Source of the DNA: Ruegeria lacuscaerulensis
Lineage (GTDB): Bacteria; Pseudomonadota; Alphaproteobacteria; Rhodobacterales; Rhodobacteraceae
NCBI RefSeq assembly: GCF_013034685.1
Contig: NZ_WQGO01000001.1
Location: 434,001 to 498,000 of the forward strand
Reading direction: 5' to 3'
DNA length: 64,000 nt
Positions 17,568 to 26,999 of the stretch are shown here, one piece after another (positions within the stretch are counted from its first letter, which is position 1; the number at the start of each line of letters is the position of its first letter). The notes under the pieces were generated by a model, which saw nothing but the letters and a program-made list of their open reading frames with translations, had not been told where the DNA came from and searched no databases. Position numbers and translations under genes: made by a program.

Positions 17568-18085
17568 TGACTGCCCTGATCTCCCTTCACAATAACGTCC
17601 TGGGACGGCTCGACAGTTCGGCCAATTGGCTGACCCCGACCCTGGCGCGGCTTGTTTTTGTTGCTGTATTGCTTGTGTATTACTGGAACTCGGCCACTCT
17701 GAAGATTGACGGGTCGATCTTCTCGGCGTCAGCCGGTGCCTTTGGCCAGATCTTCCCCAAAGCGGCTGAAGCCGTTTTGTACGACGTCACCCAGATGACC
17801 TTTTTCCAGCGCATCGTGATCTTCTTCGGCACCGTGGCCGAATTCGTCCTGCCTGCGCTTCTGCTGGTTGGTCTTCTTACACGCGTTGCTGCCCTGGCCA
17901 TGATCGGGTTCGTCTGGGTCCAGACCATCGTTGATGTCGCCGGTCACGGCGTGAAACTGGGTGGATTGTTCGACAACGCCATCACTTTGATGGATCAGCG
18001 TGTGATGTGGACCTTCCTGTTCCTGGTCATCGTGATCAACGGCGCAGGCCCGATTTCCATCGACCGCGTCCTGCGCCTGAAGTGA
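17567..18085 (+). CDS. DoxX family membrane protein of the bufferin cluster (BufD / GigT-like)
   Basis: A 172-residue inner-membrane protein with about four hydrophobic helices: around ARLVFVAVLLVYYW, IVIFFGTVAEFVLPALLLVG, RVAALAMIGFVWVQTIV and VMWTFLFLVIVINGAG. DoxX proteins regularly accompany DUF2282/DUF692/DUF2063 genes (for example in gold-induced clusters) but their role in the system is not settled; electron supply or quinone-linked redox is a guess. Its ATG overlaps the bufC stop (TAATG). Confidence 0.8.
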   Translation: MTALISLHNNVLGRLDSSANWLTPTLARLVFVAVLLVYYWNSATLKIDGSIFSASAGAFGQIFPKAAEAVLYDVTQMTFFQRIVIFFGTVAEFVLPALLLVGLLTRVAALAMIGFVWVQTIVDVAGHGVKLGGLFDNAITLMDQRVMWTFLFLVIVINGAGPISIDRVLRLK

Positions 18086-18086
18086 T

Positions 18087-18455
18087 CTAGAAATGCGCCT
18101 TGGGCTCGTCCGGTTTACCCGCGGCCAGCCCAAGGACCCCCGCGACCCCGGCAAATGCAACGGGGAACATGGTAAAGGCATTGAAGCCAAACGCGTAATA
18201 CATGCCGCCTGCTGAGACCAGCAACAATAGCCCCCCAACCAATGCCCGCGCCTTGGCCATGGCCCCGCCAGCAATCGCCAGCAGAGGCGCAAGGATCGAG
18301 GCCGTCTGGATCAGTTGCGCGTTGTCCACCTGCTCGGCTAACCCGTCGATCTCGCCGTACCGGTCGATCAGTTCGACATAGCCATAGCCGACAAAGCCGA
18401 CCAACATGCCGATTAGCCCGGCAATCACACCCAAAATCATCGCTGCGTTACGCAT
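18087..18455 (-). CDS. Small integral membrane protein, unknown function
   Basis: A 122-residue protein with four hydrophobic stretches (ILGVIAGLIGMLVGFVGY, ASILAPLLAIAGGAMA, LVGGLLLLVSAGGMYYAF, MFPVAFAGVAGVLGLAA) and a short charged tail. I do not recognise a named family. It ends only 2 bases from the convergent DoxX gene. AGAGGG precedes the ATG at 18455. Gene density and good ribosome site support it as real. Confidence 0.65.
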   Translation of the reverse strand: MRNAAMILGVIAGLIGMLVGFVGYGYVELIDRYGEIDGLAEQVDNAQLIQTASILAPLLAIAGGAMAKARALVGGLLLLVSAGGMYYAFGFNAFTMFPVAFAGVAGVLGLAAGKPDEPKAHF

Positions 18456-18496
18456 CTTTCGCCCTCTTGCTTGCGCCCTTGCAGATATGCATCCGC

Positions 18497-18814
18497 TCAG
18501 TCGACGCCAAGAGCCGCCTTCGTCGCCGCCGTCCAGCCAAGAAAAAGCTCCTCGTCACGCTCGATCAAAGGACGTTTCATCAAGGTCGGATGATCGCGCA
18601 ACAGCTCCAACGGTGCACGCGCGCGTTCGTCTCCGCTTAGGCCCCGCCATGTCGTGGACCGGGTGTTGAGCAAAGCCTCGCCGAAATGTGTAAAGGCCTG
18701 CGACATCACCGCGTCAGGCACGCCATCCGCGCGCACGTCGATGAATTCTATATCCTGCAATGACTTCAATGCCTTACGGCAGGTGTCACAGTTCTTAAGT
18801 CCGTATAGGCGCAT
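18497..18814 (-). CDS. ArsC/Spx/YffB-family thioredoxin-fold protein
   Basis: The 105-residue protein carries the redox motif LKNCDTCRKALK at residues 6-17 (C-x-x-C, C9 and C12) and the later LLRDHPTLMKRPLIE segment with the conserved proline-arginine-proline area, matching the arsenate-reductase-like YffB/Spx group. Whether it reduces arsenate or acts on glutathionylated proteins is open; no ars genes lie nearby. It is upstream of the 122-residue membrane gene on the same strand with a 41-base gap. Confidence 0.8.
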   Translation of the reverse strand: MRLYGLKNCDTCRKALKSLQDIEFIDVRADGVPDAVMSQAFTHFGEALLNTRSTTWRGLSGDERARAPLELLRDHPTLMKRPLIERDEELFLGWTAATKAALGVD

Positions 18815-18983
18815 TTTCGGGGGTTTCCTGTGCTTGTGCGAATTTTAGGCAATTTCGCCAACGTGTTCCGGTAATTCTTGATTTTTTACTTCACCGTGCA
18901 ATGTTGAAAAAGACGAAATACGCAATTCGGGCCGAAGCGTGTGGGCGCGGCGGTGATGAAAGGCGGTGGCGTCAATCACTTCC

Positions 18984-18999
18984 CCCACCAATTTGTGGG
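18984..18999 (+). other. Short hairpin in the cold-shock gene leader
   Basis: CCCAC / GTGGG with a 6-base loop, 16 bases before the AAGGAG ribosome site of the cold-shock gene. The leader between the divergent ArsC-like gene and this gene is about 200 bases, as is common for cold-shock mRNAs that fold by temperature. No further motif was seen in the leader. Confidence 0.3.
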
Positions 19000-19029
19000 A
19001 CAACGTGTAAGTAGAAGGAGACACGGGAA

Positions 19030-19236
19030 ATGCCAACTGGCACCGTGAAATGGTTTAATACCACTAAAGGCTATGGGTTTATTGCCCCTGATGAAGGTGG
19101 CAAGGACGTATTTGTACATATCTCGGCTGTTGAACGGTCAGGTCTGACCGGGCTCGCAGACAATCAGAAAGTCTCATACGAATTGCAGGACGGACGCGAC
19201 GGTCGCCAGATGGCCGCCGATTTGAAACCGTTGTAA
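19030..19236 (+). CDS. Cold-shock domain protein (CspA family)
   Basis: A 68-residue single OB-fold protein with both RNA-binding motifs: RNP1 in KGYGFIAPD and RNP2 in VFVHISAV. It starts with the usual GTVKWFNTTKG. It binds single-stranded RNA or DNA and acts as an RNA chaperone in the cytoplasm. AAGGAG lies about 9 bases before the ATG. The gene stands alone on the plus strand. Confidence 0.95.
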   Translation: MPTGTVKWFNTTKGYGFIAPDEGGKDVFVHISAVERSGLTGLADNQKVSYELQDGRDGRQMAADLKPL

Positions 19237-19267
19237 GGCCCCCTCCCGACGGGAAGACAAAGCAGGG

Positions 19268-19290
19268 CAACGGCCAATTTCCGGCCGTTG
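19268..19290. terminator. Stem-loop between convergent genes
   Basis: CAACGGCC / GGCCGTTG with a 7-base loop, between the cold-shock gene and the convergent small secreted protein gene. It lacks a clean U-tract on either strand, so it may be a weak bidirectional terminator. Confidence 0.4.
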
Positions 19291-19312
19291 ACCAATAATG
19301 GTTCGACCAATG

Positions 19313-19621
19313 TTAACCGCGCGCCGGATCTGCGTCGACGTGCGTGAACCAGTCTTGACCCATCGCAACGATGCAGGACGTGCCGGTCGAATAAGTGACA
19401 ACCATCGTCCAATCACCTTTCTCGCTAGTCCAGACTTCCATGATCTGCTCAGGGCTGCGCACCCCAGAGGCTGCGCGTTGCGAGCCGAACTGACGTTCCA
19501 GCTTGTCATGCAACCGGGACGTCGGCTCACACAGCACCTCAGCAATAGGGGATTTGGCCAAAGCCGGAGCGCCAAGCAAAGACATCAAGCACGCGTATCG
19601 GATACAGGAAAGAAAAGCCAT
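19313..19621 (-). CDS. Small secreted protein, unknown function
   Basis: A 102-residue protein with a signal peptide (residues 1-22, ending GAPALA) and a mature part with two Cys (in EVLCEPTS and GTSCIVAMGQDW). The pattern of a short exported protein with QIMEVWTSEKGDWTMVVTY is one I recall seeing as conserved hypothetical in Rhodobacteraceae, but no function is known to me. It lies between the cold-shock gene and thyX. Confidence 0.6.
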   Translation of the reverse strand: MAFLSCIRYACLMSLLGAPALAKSPIAEVLCEPTSRLHDKLERQFGSQRAASGVRSPEQIMEVWTSEKGDWTMVVTYSTGTSCIVAMGQDWFTHVDADPARG

Positions 19622-19672
19622 GAAGCCAGTGTAACAGCTTAATGACAGTACGTATAGACAAACGATATGCGC

Positions 19673-20584
19673 TTAGTTTTCGCGAATGACCGCTTCGAAC
19701 TCGCGCCATTCGCGGGCGGTCATGCCCGAGGTTTCCTGCGTCACAGCCTCTCCGGCGAGCATCCGCCGCAGGCTGTCGACCATCTGTGCCGACAGATTCA
19801 CCGCGCCCAGACGATAATCTTCGAAAGCTTTATAGGCAAAAGGCACCCAATCGGCGACGATCTTGCACATCATATCGGCATAAACGCGGATTTCGTACTG
19901 CGCATGCGGGTCGGCCCGTAAACGCAGGAAGTGGAACAGGTTGTGCAGGTCCACCTTCCAATACCACTGGGTGTAGATATTCGCCGGCAGGTTCATTCGC
20001 GCCAGTTCACGCGCCAGACCCTGCTGACCGTCCTGACTGATCATCGCCTCGTAATTGTCATAGCACCGGGCGCTGTCGGCCTTTAGCATTTCAAGAACCC
20101 GCGCGGCCTCTTCCCCTTGTAAGGCTTCGCCCCGACCCTGGTTGTTCACCTCGGACTGCGCCGCCACATGGTCGGGCGCGGGGATATAGAACTCCCGATC
20201 CAGGATCGAGTAACGCGCGGAATATTCGTTCACATTCGCCGTCCGGTGCCGGATCCACTGACGGGCCACAAAGACTGGCAGCTTCACATGCAGCTTGATT
20301 TCGCACATCTCGAACGGGGTCGAATGCCAGTGACGCATCAGATAGCGGATCAGGCCCTCGTCATTCTGCACCGACTTAGTGCCTTTGCCGTAAGACACCC
20401 GCGCCGCCTGACAGATCGCGTTATCATCGCCCATATAGTCGATTACGCGCACAAAGCCGTGGTCCAGGACTTGATGAGCGGTGTACAAATGATCTTCCAT
20501 CCCCGGAGCCACAACACGACGCGTTTGATGCGATTGCGCCCTTTGCGCTTCGATCTCGGCCAGTTGGTCAGAGGACAGCGGCAT
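19673..20584 (-). CDS. thyX: Flavin-dependent thymidylate synthase ThyX
   Basis: The 303-residue enzyme makes dTMP from dUMP using methylene-tetrahydrofolate and FAD. The signature is intact: [15 protein letters not shown] (RHR-x7-S type), with further family segments [13 protein letters not shown] and [11 protein letters not shown]. The start at 20584 was chosen since AAAGGAAA lies about 6 bases upstream; an upstream in-frame extension to 20680 has no support. Whether the classical ThyA is absent from this organism cannot be judged from the window. Confidence 0.95.
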   Translation of the reverse strand: MPLSSDQLAEIEAQRAQSHQTRRVVAPGMEDHLYTAHQVLDHGFVRVIDYMGDDNAICQAARVSYGKGTKSVQNDEGLIRYLMRHWHSTPFEMCEIKLHVKLPVFVARQWIRHRTANVNEYSARYSILDREFYIPAPDHVAAQSEVNNQGRGEALQGEEAARVLEMLKADSARCYDNYEAMISQDGQQGLARELARMNLPANIYTQWYWKVDLHNLFHFLRLRADPHAQYEIRVYADMMCKIVADWVPFAYKAFEDYRLGAVNLSAQMVDSLRRMLAGEAVTQETSGMTAREWREFEAVIREN

Positions 20585-20762
20585 GAAATTTCCTTTCCAT
20601 CGGATGAGTCGGCGACCACTATATCTCGGCAATGCAGCGACCGGAACCGCGATATGTACGCTTGTTTGTGCATTTTCCAAATTGTGTCCGCCGCGCCTCT
20701 CGACAGACTATGTTAGCGCGCTAAGGTGCTTGTCATCACCTGAACAAAAAAAGGAAACCGCA

Positions 20763-21191
20763 ATGGGGCTGACATACCTCCACACCATGGTCCGTGTGAA
20801 AGATCTTGAGAAATCCATGGCGTTTTACGAACTGCTGGGGCTGCAAGAAACCCGCCGGTATGACAGTGAACAGGGCCGATTTTCGCTGATCTTCATGGCG
20901 CCTCCGGGGCAAGAAGATCGCCCGATCGAACTGACATATAACTGGGATGGCGACGACGGATTGCCTAGCGATAGCCGGCATTTCGGTCACTTGGCCTACG
21001 GAGTCGATAATATCTACGAAATATGCCAACTACTTCAGGACAATGGCGTCGTGATCAACCGGCCGCCGCGTGACGGGCGCATGGCGTTTGTGCGCTCGCC
21101 CGACAATATCTCGGTCGAGCTGCTGCAAAACGGTGACGCGCTTGATCCGGCCGAACCCTGGGCCAGTATGGAAAGCACCGGCCACTGGTGA
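20763..21191 (+). CDS. gloA: Glyoxalase I (lactoylglutathione lyase) family protein
   Basis: The 142-residue protein matches GloA. The four metal ligands are visible: His7 in YLHTMVRV, Glu in PIELTYNW, His in RHFGHLAYGV and Glu in SVELLQNG. It isomerises the methylglyoxal-glutathione hemithioacetal to lactoylglutathione in the cytosol. AAAGGAAA precedes the ATG at 20763. It overlaps the first DUF1194 gene by 4 bases, so the three genes up to 22611 form one transcript. Confidence 0.88.
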   Translation: MGLTYLHTMVRVKDLEKSMAFYELLGLQETRRYDSEQGRFSLIFMAPPGQEDRPIELTYNWDGDDGLPSDSRHFGHLAYGVDNIYEICQLLQDNGVVINRPPRDGRMAFVRSPDNISVELLQNGDALDPAEPWASMESTGHW

Positions 21192-21892
21192 TCCGCTGGC
21201 TGACAATCCTGGGACTGGCTGCTCTGGCCAGCCCCCTGCGGGCCGAGACCTGCAGGCTGGCGCTTGCCTTGGCGATGGACATATCGACCTCGGTAGACGC
21301 AACCGAAGACACGCTGCAACGGCAGGGCCTGGCCGCAGCACTCGTCGCACCTGAAGTGACGGAGGCGTTTTTCTCGTCCCCCATGCCCGTCGCACTGACC
21401 GTCTATGAATGGAGCGGGCGCAGCACGCAACGCGTTATTCTGAATTGGTCGATGATCCGCACGCGGGCAGACTTGCTGGCAGCGGCGACGACGGTGCAAC
21501 AGTCGGTGCGGTCCGACAGCGGGTCAGCCACCGCGATGGGATATGCGCTGGCCTTTGGCGCGACATTGATGCAGCAAGCCCCGCCCTGCCTGTTCCAGAC
21601 CATCGATCTGTCTGGGGATGGGTCGAACAATGACGGGTACGGACCAGACTCGGCCTATCGCCACTTTCCATTTCAGGAAATCGTGGTGAACGGGCTGGTC
21701 ATCAACGCCGCCGATTTCGAGGGTGAGCTGTTCCTGATCCCGTTTTTTGAGAACAATGTCCTGCATGGCCCCGGCGCTTTTTTGGAAGTTGCGCAAGGGT
21801 TTGAGGATTTCGAGCGCGCCATGCGCCGCAAACTTGAGCGGGAATTGCAGGGCCTGCAAATCGGCGCGCTATCTGGTGATGCGTTGAAATGA
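21188..21892 (+). CDS. DUF1194 secreted VWA-like protein, first copy
   Basis: A 234-residue protein with a signal peptide (to about SPLRAETC) and a von-Willebrand-A-like fold: ALAMDISTSVDATE has a DxSxS metal site in the form D-I-S-T-S, and TIDLSGDGSNNDG completes the usual second motif. It starts with GTG overlapping the glyoxalase stop (GTGA) and overlaps the next gene by 4 bases. Family function is unknown; the fold suggests metal-dependent protein binding in the periplasm. Confidence 0.8.
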   Translation: MIRWLTILGLAALASPLRAETCRLALALAMDISTSVDATEDTLQRQGLAAALVAPEVTEAFFSSPMPVALTVYEWSGRSTQRVILNWSMIRTRADLLAAATTVQQSVRSDSGSATAMGYALAFGATLMQQAPPCLFQTIDLSGDGSNNDGYGPDSAYRHFPFQEIVVNGLVINAADFEGELFLIPFFENNVLHGPGAFLEVAQGFEDFERAMRRKLERELQGLQIGALSGDALK

Positions 21893-22611
21893 TCCGCTAC
21901 CTTGCCGCTGCCGCAACCCTTTTGGCAACGCCTGCGATGTCTGAGTGCAGGCAAGCGCTGGCCCTTGGGCTGGATGTCTCTGGTTCGGTCGATAGTACCG
22001 AATACCGGTTGCAGCTTGGTGGTCTAGCCGCTGCCCTGCAACGACCCGAAGTCAAGCAACTACTTCTTTCGGGCCTTGGCCCTGCGGTGCGGTTGGCGGT
22101 ATTCGAATGGAGTGAGCCCAGTCATCAGCGCATGTTGCTAGACTGGACAGAAATCCGATCCGAGGAACAATTGGATGGTATTTCAGCCCTGTTGAACTCC
22201 GTGACGCGCAGCTCGGCGCCGCAGGGAACGGCGGTCGGATCGGCGATGCAGTTTGGCGCCGGTCTGCTGTGGCAACAACCTGAGTGCTGGAAGCACACGC
22301 TGGACCTGTCTGGTGACGGCAAACATAACATTGGACCCCATCCCCGCGAGGCCAAACAGGCGCTGCAAGCCAGCGGGATCACTATCAACGGTCTGGTGAT
22401 CGGCCCTGATGATGCCAATGTTGGGGACAAGCGAGACGTGCAGATCAGCGAGTTGTCCGCCTATTACAATGCATGGGTCACTCTGGGCCCCGATGCCTTT
22501 GTCGAGGTCGCCGTGGGGTTCGAAGCCTATAAGGACGCGATGGCCCGCAAGCTGATCCGCGAGCTTGAAGGCCTGGTCCTGTCCGATGCCGGGCCCTACA
22601 CCCGGCCCTGA
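21889..22611 (+). CDS. DUF1194 secreted VWA-like protein, second copy
   Basis: A 240-residue paralog of the preceding gene with the same plan: signal peptide to about TPAMSEC, metal motif LGLDVSGSVDSTEY (the canonical DxSGS), and HTLDLSGDGKHNIG. The two share frame arrangement, length and end (AxRKLxRELExL). This copy retains the more typical metal site; the first copy has DISTS. It ends one base before the convergent MarR-type gene. Confidence 0.82.
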   Translation: MIRYLAAAATLLATPAMSECRQALALGLDVSGSVDSTEYRLQLGGLAAALQRPEVKQLLLSGLGPAVRLAVFEWSEPSHQRMLLDWTEIRSEEQLDGISALLNSVTRSSAPQGTAVGSAMQFGAGLLWQQPECWKHTLDLSGDGKHNIGPHPREAKQALQASGITINGLVIGPDDANVGDKRDVQISELSAYYNAWVTLGPDAFVEVAVGFEAYKDAMARKLIRELEGLVLSDAGPYTRP

Positions 22612-23109
22612 TCAGTAAATATAGCGGATCTGGTCCGTCCAGTAGCGTTCAACCCGGCGGAGGGAAGTGGTGATGTCCTCAATCCCTTCCAGCTCCAATA
22701 CGCCACGTGATTGCAACCCACCTGCGTGGCGCGCGAACAGTTCGGATACGATATCGCGGATCTCACGCCCCCGCGGCGTCAGACGCACGCGCACCGAGCG
22801 GCGGTCAATCTCGCAGCGTTGGTGGTGCATATAGCCCATCTCAACCAGCTTTTTCAGGTTGTAGCTGACATTACTGCCCTGATAGTAGCCCCTGCTTTTC
22901 AATTCGCCCGCCGTGACCTCATGATCGCCGATATTGAACAGCAACAAGGCTTGCACGGCGTTGATCTCAAGCACGCCGACACGCTCGAACTCGTCCTTGA
23001 TGACGTCCAGCAGCAGGCGGTGCAGCCGTTCCACCAGCGCAAGCGCCTCAAGATAGCTGGTCATGAAGCCCTTGGCCCCGTGCGCGGAGACCTGCATTTC
23101 CATACTCAT
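22612..23109 (-). CDS. MarR-type winged-helix regulator (LdtR-like)
   Basis: A 165-residue winged-helix protein. The recognition region reads ELKSRGYYQGSNVSYNLKK and the wing HHQRCEIDRRSVRVRLTPRG, a version I associate with the alphaproteobacterial LdtR group, which controls L,D-transpeptidase and stress genes; that assignment is from recall. GGAGG sits 5 bases before the ATG at 23109. No small-molecule ligand or target can be deduced. It lies upstream of nothing on its strand within the window. Confidence 0.75.
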   Translation of the reverse strand: MSMEMQVSAHGAKGFMTSYLEALALVERLHRLLLDVIKDEFERVGVLEINAVQALLLFNIGDHEVTAGELKSRGYYQGSNVSYNLKKLVEMGYMHHQRCEIDRRSVRVRLTPRGREIRDIVSELFARHAGGLQSRGVLELEGIEDITTSLRRVERYWTDQIRYIY

Positions 23110-23187
23110 CCGATCCTCCGATTCAATCGCGCCGTTTCAGGCAGCATGAATCGAAAAACCGAATATTCTGTTAAGCAGATTTTGCTC

Positions 23188-23445
23188 TTACTTTTGAAAG
23201 GTTTGCGCTATGTCCACAATCAGATCTGCATACGGCTCGGGCGTGGAAACCTGTCCTGTTACCCATTGATACAGGTCCTGATCATTCTCGTGCAGCAGGG
23301 CGTCGTACAGGTCCAGCAACGCCTCATCCATGCTGCCAAGATTGCGATCGGCATAGGCCGACAGGATCAGGTCCATCTCTTTGATGCCCCGGCGCATCGA
23401 ACGCATTTTCAACCGCTTGATCCGCGTGTCCCGCTGCTCGGTCAC
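23188..23445 (-). CDS. sdhE: Succinate dehydrogenase assembly factor SdhE (FAD assembly factor)
   Basis: This 85-residue protein belongs to the SdhE/YgfY/SDH5 family, which helps attach FAD covalently to SdhA. The conserved RGxxE motif is present as MRRGIKEMD near residues 17-25, with the usual C-terminal DLYQWVTGQ. The start is a GTG at 23445 that overlaps the stop of the XRE regulator gene by 4 bases (GTGA), so its translation is coupled. The sdh operon itself is not in the window. Confidence 0.9.
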   Translation of the reverse strand: MTEQRDTRIKRLKMRSMRRGIKEMDLILSAYADRNLGSMDEALLDLYDALLHENDQDLYQWVTGQVSTPEPYADLIVDIAQTFQK

Positions 23446-23834
23446 TGGACTTGCTCAGCCATCTGTCGCAGACGCTTTTCCAGTTTCGCGGCTCGTTCCG
23501 CGCTGGCTCGCATCTCGCCCCGGATCGAGCGTAGCTCGGCCACGATATCCACAAGTTCGGGCATGGGTTCTTCAGCTTCCGAGGGCGCATCCATGCCCTC
23601 GCCTTCCCCGGTCAGCAGCCACATGATCGAGACATTGACCATCCCGGCCAGCATCGACAGGCGGTTGGCGCGCGGCTCGGACAGGTCGTTTTCCCAATCC
23701 GCGAGGGTTGCTTTTTTCACGCCCAACCTGCGGGCCAGTTGTGACTGTGTCATCCCCGCAGCTTCACGCGCACCTGCCAGACGGTCGCCGAATGTCGCTG
23801 AATCCGGGCCGTACCAGTCGTTTTCGTCGTTCAT
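23442..23834 (-). CDS. XRE-family helix-turn-helix regulator
   Basis: A 130-residue protein with an HTH_3 domain in residues 15-70: FGDRLAGAREAAGMTQSQLA, RRLGVKKATLADWENDLSEP and RLSMLAGMVNVS. The C-terminal third is a predicted coiled coil (LRSIRGEMRASAERAAKLEK) suited to oligomerisation. The start at 23834 has GGAG six bases upstream and was preferred to an ATG at 23852. It is coupled to sdhE and divergent from aspC, whose promoter it may share. Confidence 0.8.
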   Translation of the reverse strand: MNDENDWYGPDSATFGDRLAGAREAAGMTQSQLARRLGVKKATLADWENDLSEPRANRLSMLAGMVNVSIMWLLTGEGEGMDAPSEAEEPMPELVDIVAELRSIRGEMRASAERAAKLEKRLRQMAEQVQ

Positions 23835-23904
23835 CGGGGTCTCCAATTCCACAATTCATATCGCTTGATCGTCGTTCGGGCGCACCCTATGACAGACAGG
23901 TTGA

Positions 23905-25128
<1,224 letters not shown>

Positions 25129-25144
25129 TCGGAGGCTTTGAGCC

Positions 25145-25540
25145 GTGGATTTGCCCGAATATTACTTTCGCGTGCGCGCGAATGGGGCGGCGGTTTTTCG
25201 GATCGACACCGAAAACCGCCAACGCCGGATCGAGATGGACCAGATCGCGGTCATCAACATCCGCAACGGTGAGGTCAAGCCGCAGGGACAGCGCACCCTG
25301 ACCGAGACCGACCAGGCCGCTATCACTCGTTGGATCGAGGACCGCACAGCCCTTTTGGCACAACGTGATATGGACGACATTCACCGGGCCGTGGACTACC
25401 TGAACCTGACGACTCAGTGGGCGCAGTCCAAAGCGACAGATGAGCAGCTTGAGGACGTCACTGACCGGCTGTTACTGGCGATGCACGATCTGCGCAGTGT
25501 TCTGGTGCGTAAAAAGGCGGATCGTCTGACCAAAGACTAA
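25145..25540 (+). CDS. Conserved hypothetical protein downstream of aspC
   Basis: A 131-residue soluble protein starting with GTG, with GGAGG nine bases before it. It begins LPEYYFRVRANGAAVFRID, is rich in charged residues, and has helical C-terminal segments (EQLEDVTDRLLLAMHDLRSV). It follows aspC by 16 bases and is probably co-transcribed. I recognise no domain. It overlaps the convergent MATE gene by 4 bases. Confidence 0.6.
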   Translation: MDLPEYYFRVRANGAAVFRIDTENRQRRIEMDQIAVINIRNGEVKPQGQRTLTETDQAAITRWIEDRTALLAQRDMDDIHRAVDYLNLTTQWAQSKATDEQLEDVTDRLLLAMHDLRSVLVRKKADRLTKD

Positions 25541-26898
25541 CCTGCCACCGGGACCGAGCGGACCGACCACATCCAGAACCGCGCCATCAGCAAGACCGCT
25601 GCGAAGGCTAACCCAAGCACAAGGCCCAGCCACACGCCGATCCCGTCCATCCCCTGGACAAAGCCGAAGTAATACGAGGCCGGAATCCCCACGACCCAAT
25701 AGCTGAGTCCTGCCATCACCATTGGCACTTTGGCGTCCTGCAATCCACGCAACAGGCCCAGCGCGATCACCTGCGCGCCATCGACCAATTGGAACAGCGC
25801 CGCCATGGCCAGCAACCCGGCTCCGATCAGCAGGATTTGCGACCGCTGCGGGTCATCCGCCTCCATGAACAGGGAAATCAGCGGCTCGGCGCAGGTCAGG
25901 AACAGGATCACGGTCAGCACCGACATCACCAGCGACATCGCCGTCACAGCAATCGCGCCTTTTTCCAGATGTGCCCGGTCTTTGCGGCCCAGCGCATTAC
26001 CTGCGCGGATCGTGGCCGCGTTGGACAGACCCAGATGCACCATGAACGTAGCCGAGGCGAGATTCAGCGCGATACCATGCGCCGCCAGCGGCACTTGTCC
26101 CAGCCAGCCCATCATGATTGCCGACATGGCAAACAGGCTGACCTCGGCCAATGTGGTCAGACCGATGGGCACGCCCAGACGCAGGACGCTGAAGAAGAAC
26201 TCCCAATCCGGGCGCCAAAAGCGCTGAAACAGGCTGTGTTCGGGCAGGGCACGCACCGCGTAGATCACCACGAAAACCAGTGAGACGATCTGCGTCACGA
26301 CCGAGGCGATGGCCGCACCGATCACGCCCAACTCGGGCGCGCCCCAATTGCCGAAGATCAGCGCATAGTTAGTGAAACCGTTGACCACAGCCGCCGTCAC
26401 AGTGATCCACAGCACGATTTGCGTGCGTTCCAACGCCGCCAAATAGGATTTCAGGACCATCACGATCAGCGCCGGGAACAGGCCCCAGCCCGCGACCCGC
26501 AGATATTGCGCAGCGGTCCGGGCGACCTCGGGGTCCTGATCTAACGCAATCAGGATCGGGTAGGACCACCACAGCAGTGGCATCATCAACGCGGCATAGA
26601 TCAGCGACAACCACAGCCCCATGCGGGTCGAGCGGCGGATGCTGGTCTCATCCTCCTCGGCGGCGGCGGTGGCGACTATGGGCATCACCGCCCAGCCGAA
26701 CCCGGCCCCAAACAGAAACAGCACGAAGTAGTAACTACTGGCCAGGGTTACAGCGGCCAGAGCTTCGACCCCGTACCAGCCCAGCATGATGGTGTCGGTC
26801 AGACCGATAGCAAACTGCGCCAGATGCCCGCCCACCAACGGCAGGCCCAGCACGGTAATGGCCCGGAAATGGCCGCGATATGTCATCACCTTGTTCAT
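25537..26898 (-). CDS. MATE family efflux transporter (NorM-like)
   Basis: A roughly 453-residue membrane protein with 12 predicted helices and two-fold internal repeat, typical of MATE exporters. It opens with TVLGLPLVGGHLAQFAIGLT followed by DTIMLGWYGVEALAAVTLAS, the standard first helices; the second half starts LGVPIGLTTLAEVSLFAM. It exports cationic drugs or metabolites using a sodium or proton gradient. The ATG at 26898 was picked over upstream in-frame codons; no strong ribosome site is seen. A 7-bp hairpin (26914-26930) lies just upstream. Confidence 0.88.
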   Translation of the reverse strand: MNKVMTYRGHFRAITVLGLPLVGGHLAQFAIGLTDTIMLGWYGVEALAAVTLASSYYFVLFLFGAGFGWAVMPIVATAAAEEDETSIRRSTRMGLWLSLIYAALMMPLLWWSYPILIALDQDPEVARTAAQYLRVAGWGLFPALIVMVLKSYLAALERTQIVLWITVTAAVVNGFTNYALIFGNWGAPELGVIGAAIASVVTQIVSLVFVVIYAVRALPEHSLFQRFWRPDWEFFFSVLRLGVPIGLTTLAEVSLFAMSAIMMGWLGQVPLAAHGIALNLASATFMVHLGLSNAATIRAGNALGRKDRAHLEKGAIAVTAMSLVMSVLTVILFLTCAEPLISLFMEADDPQRSQILLIGAGLLAMAALFQLVDGAQVIALGLLRGLQDAKVPMVMAGLSYWVVGIPASYYFGFVQGMDGIGVWLGLVLGLAFAAVLLMARFWMWSVRSVPVAG

Positions 26899-26913
26899 CG
26901 CCCCAGCCTTATG

Positions 26914-26930
26914 CCCGGCCCGAGGCCGGG
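26914..26930 (-). other. Stem-loop between ppk2 and the MATE gene
   Basis: CCCGGCC / GGCCGGG with a CGA loop, located in the 101-bp gap. No U-tract follows on the minus strand, so it may be a processing or weak stop structure. Confidence 0.4.
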
Positions 26931-26999
26931 ACAAGACCAGATCAGCGAAATTTCAGGATGAGACTCTCAGTCCGGGGCCAATCAACAGCCCGGATGACC

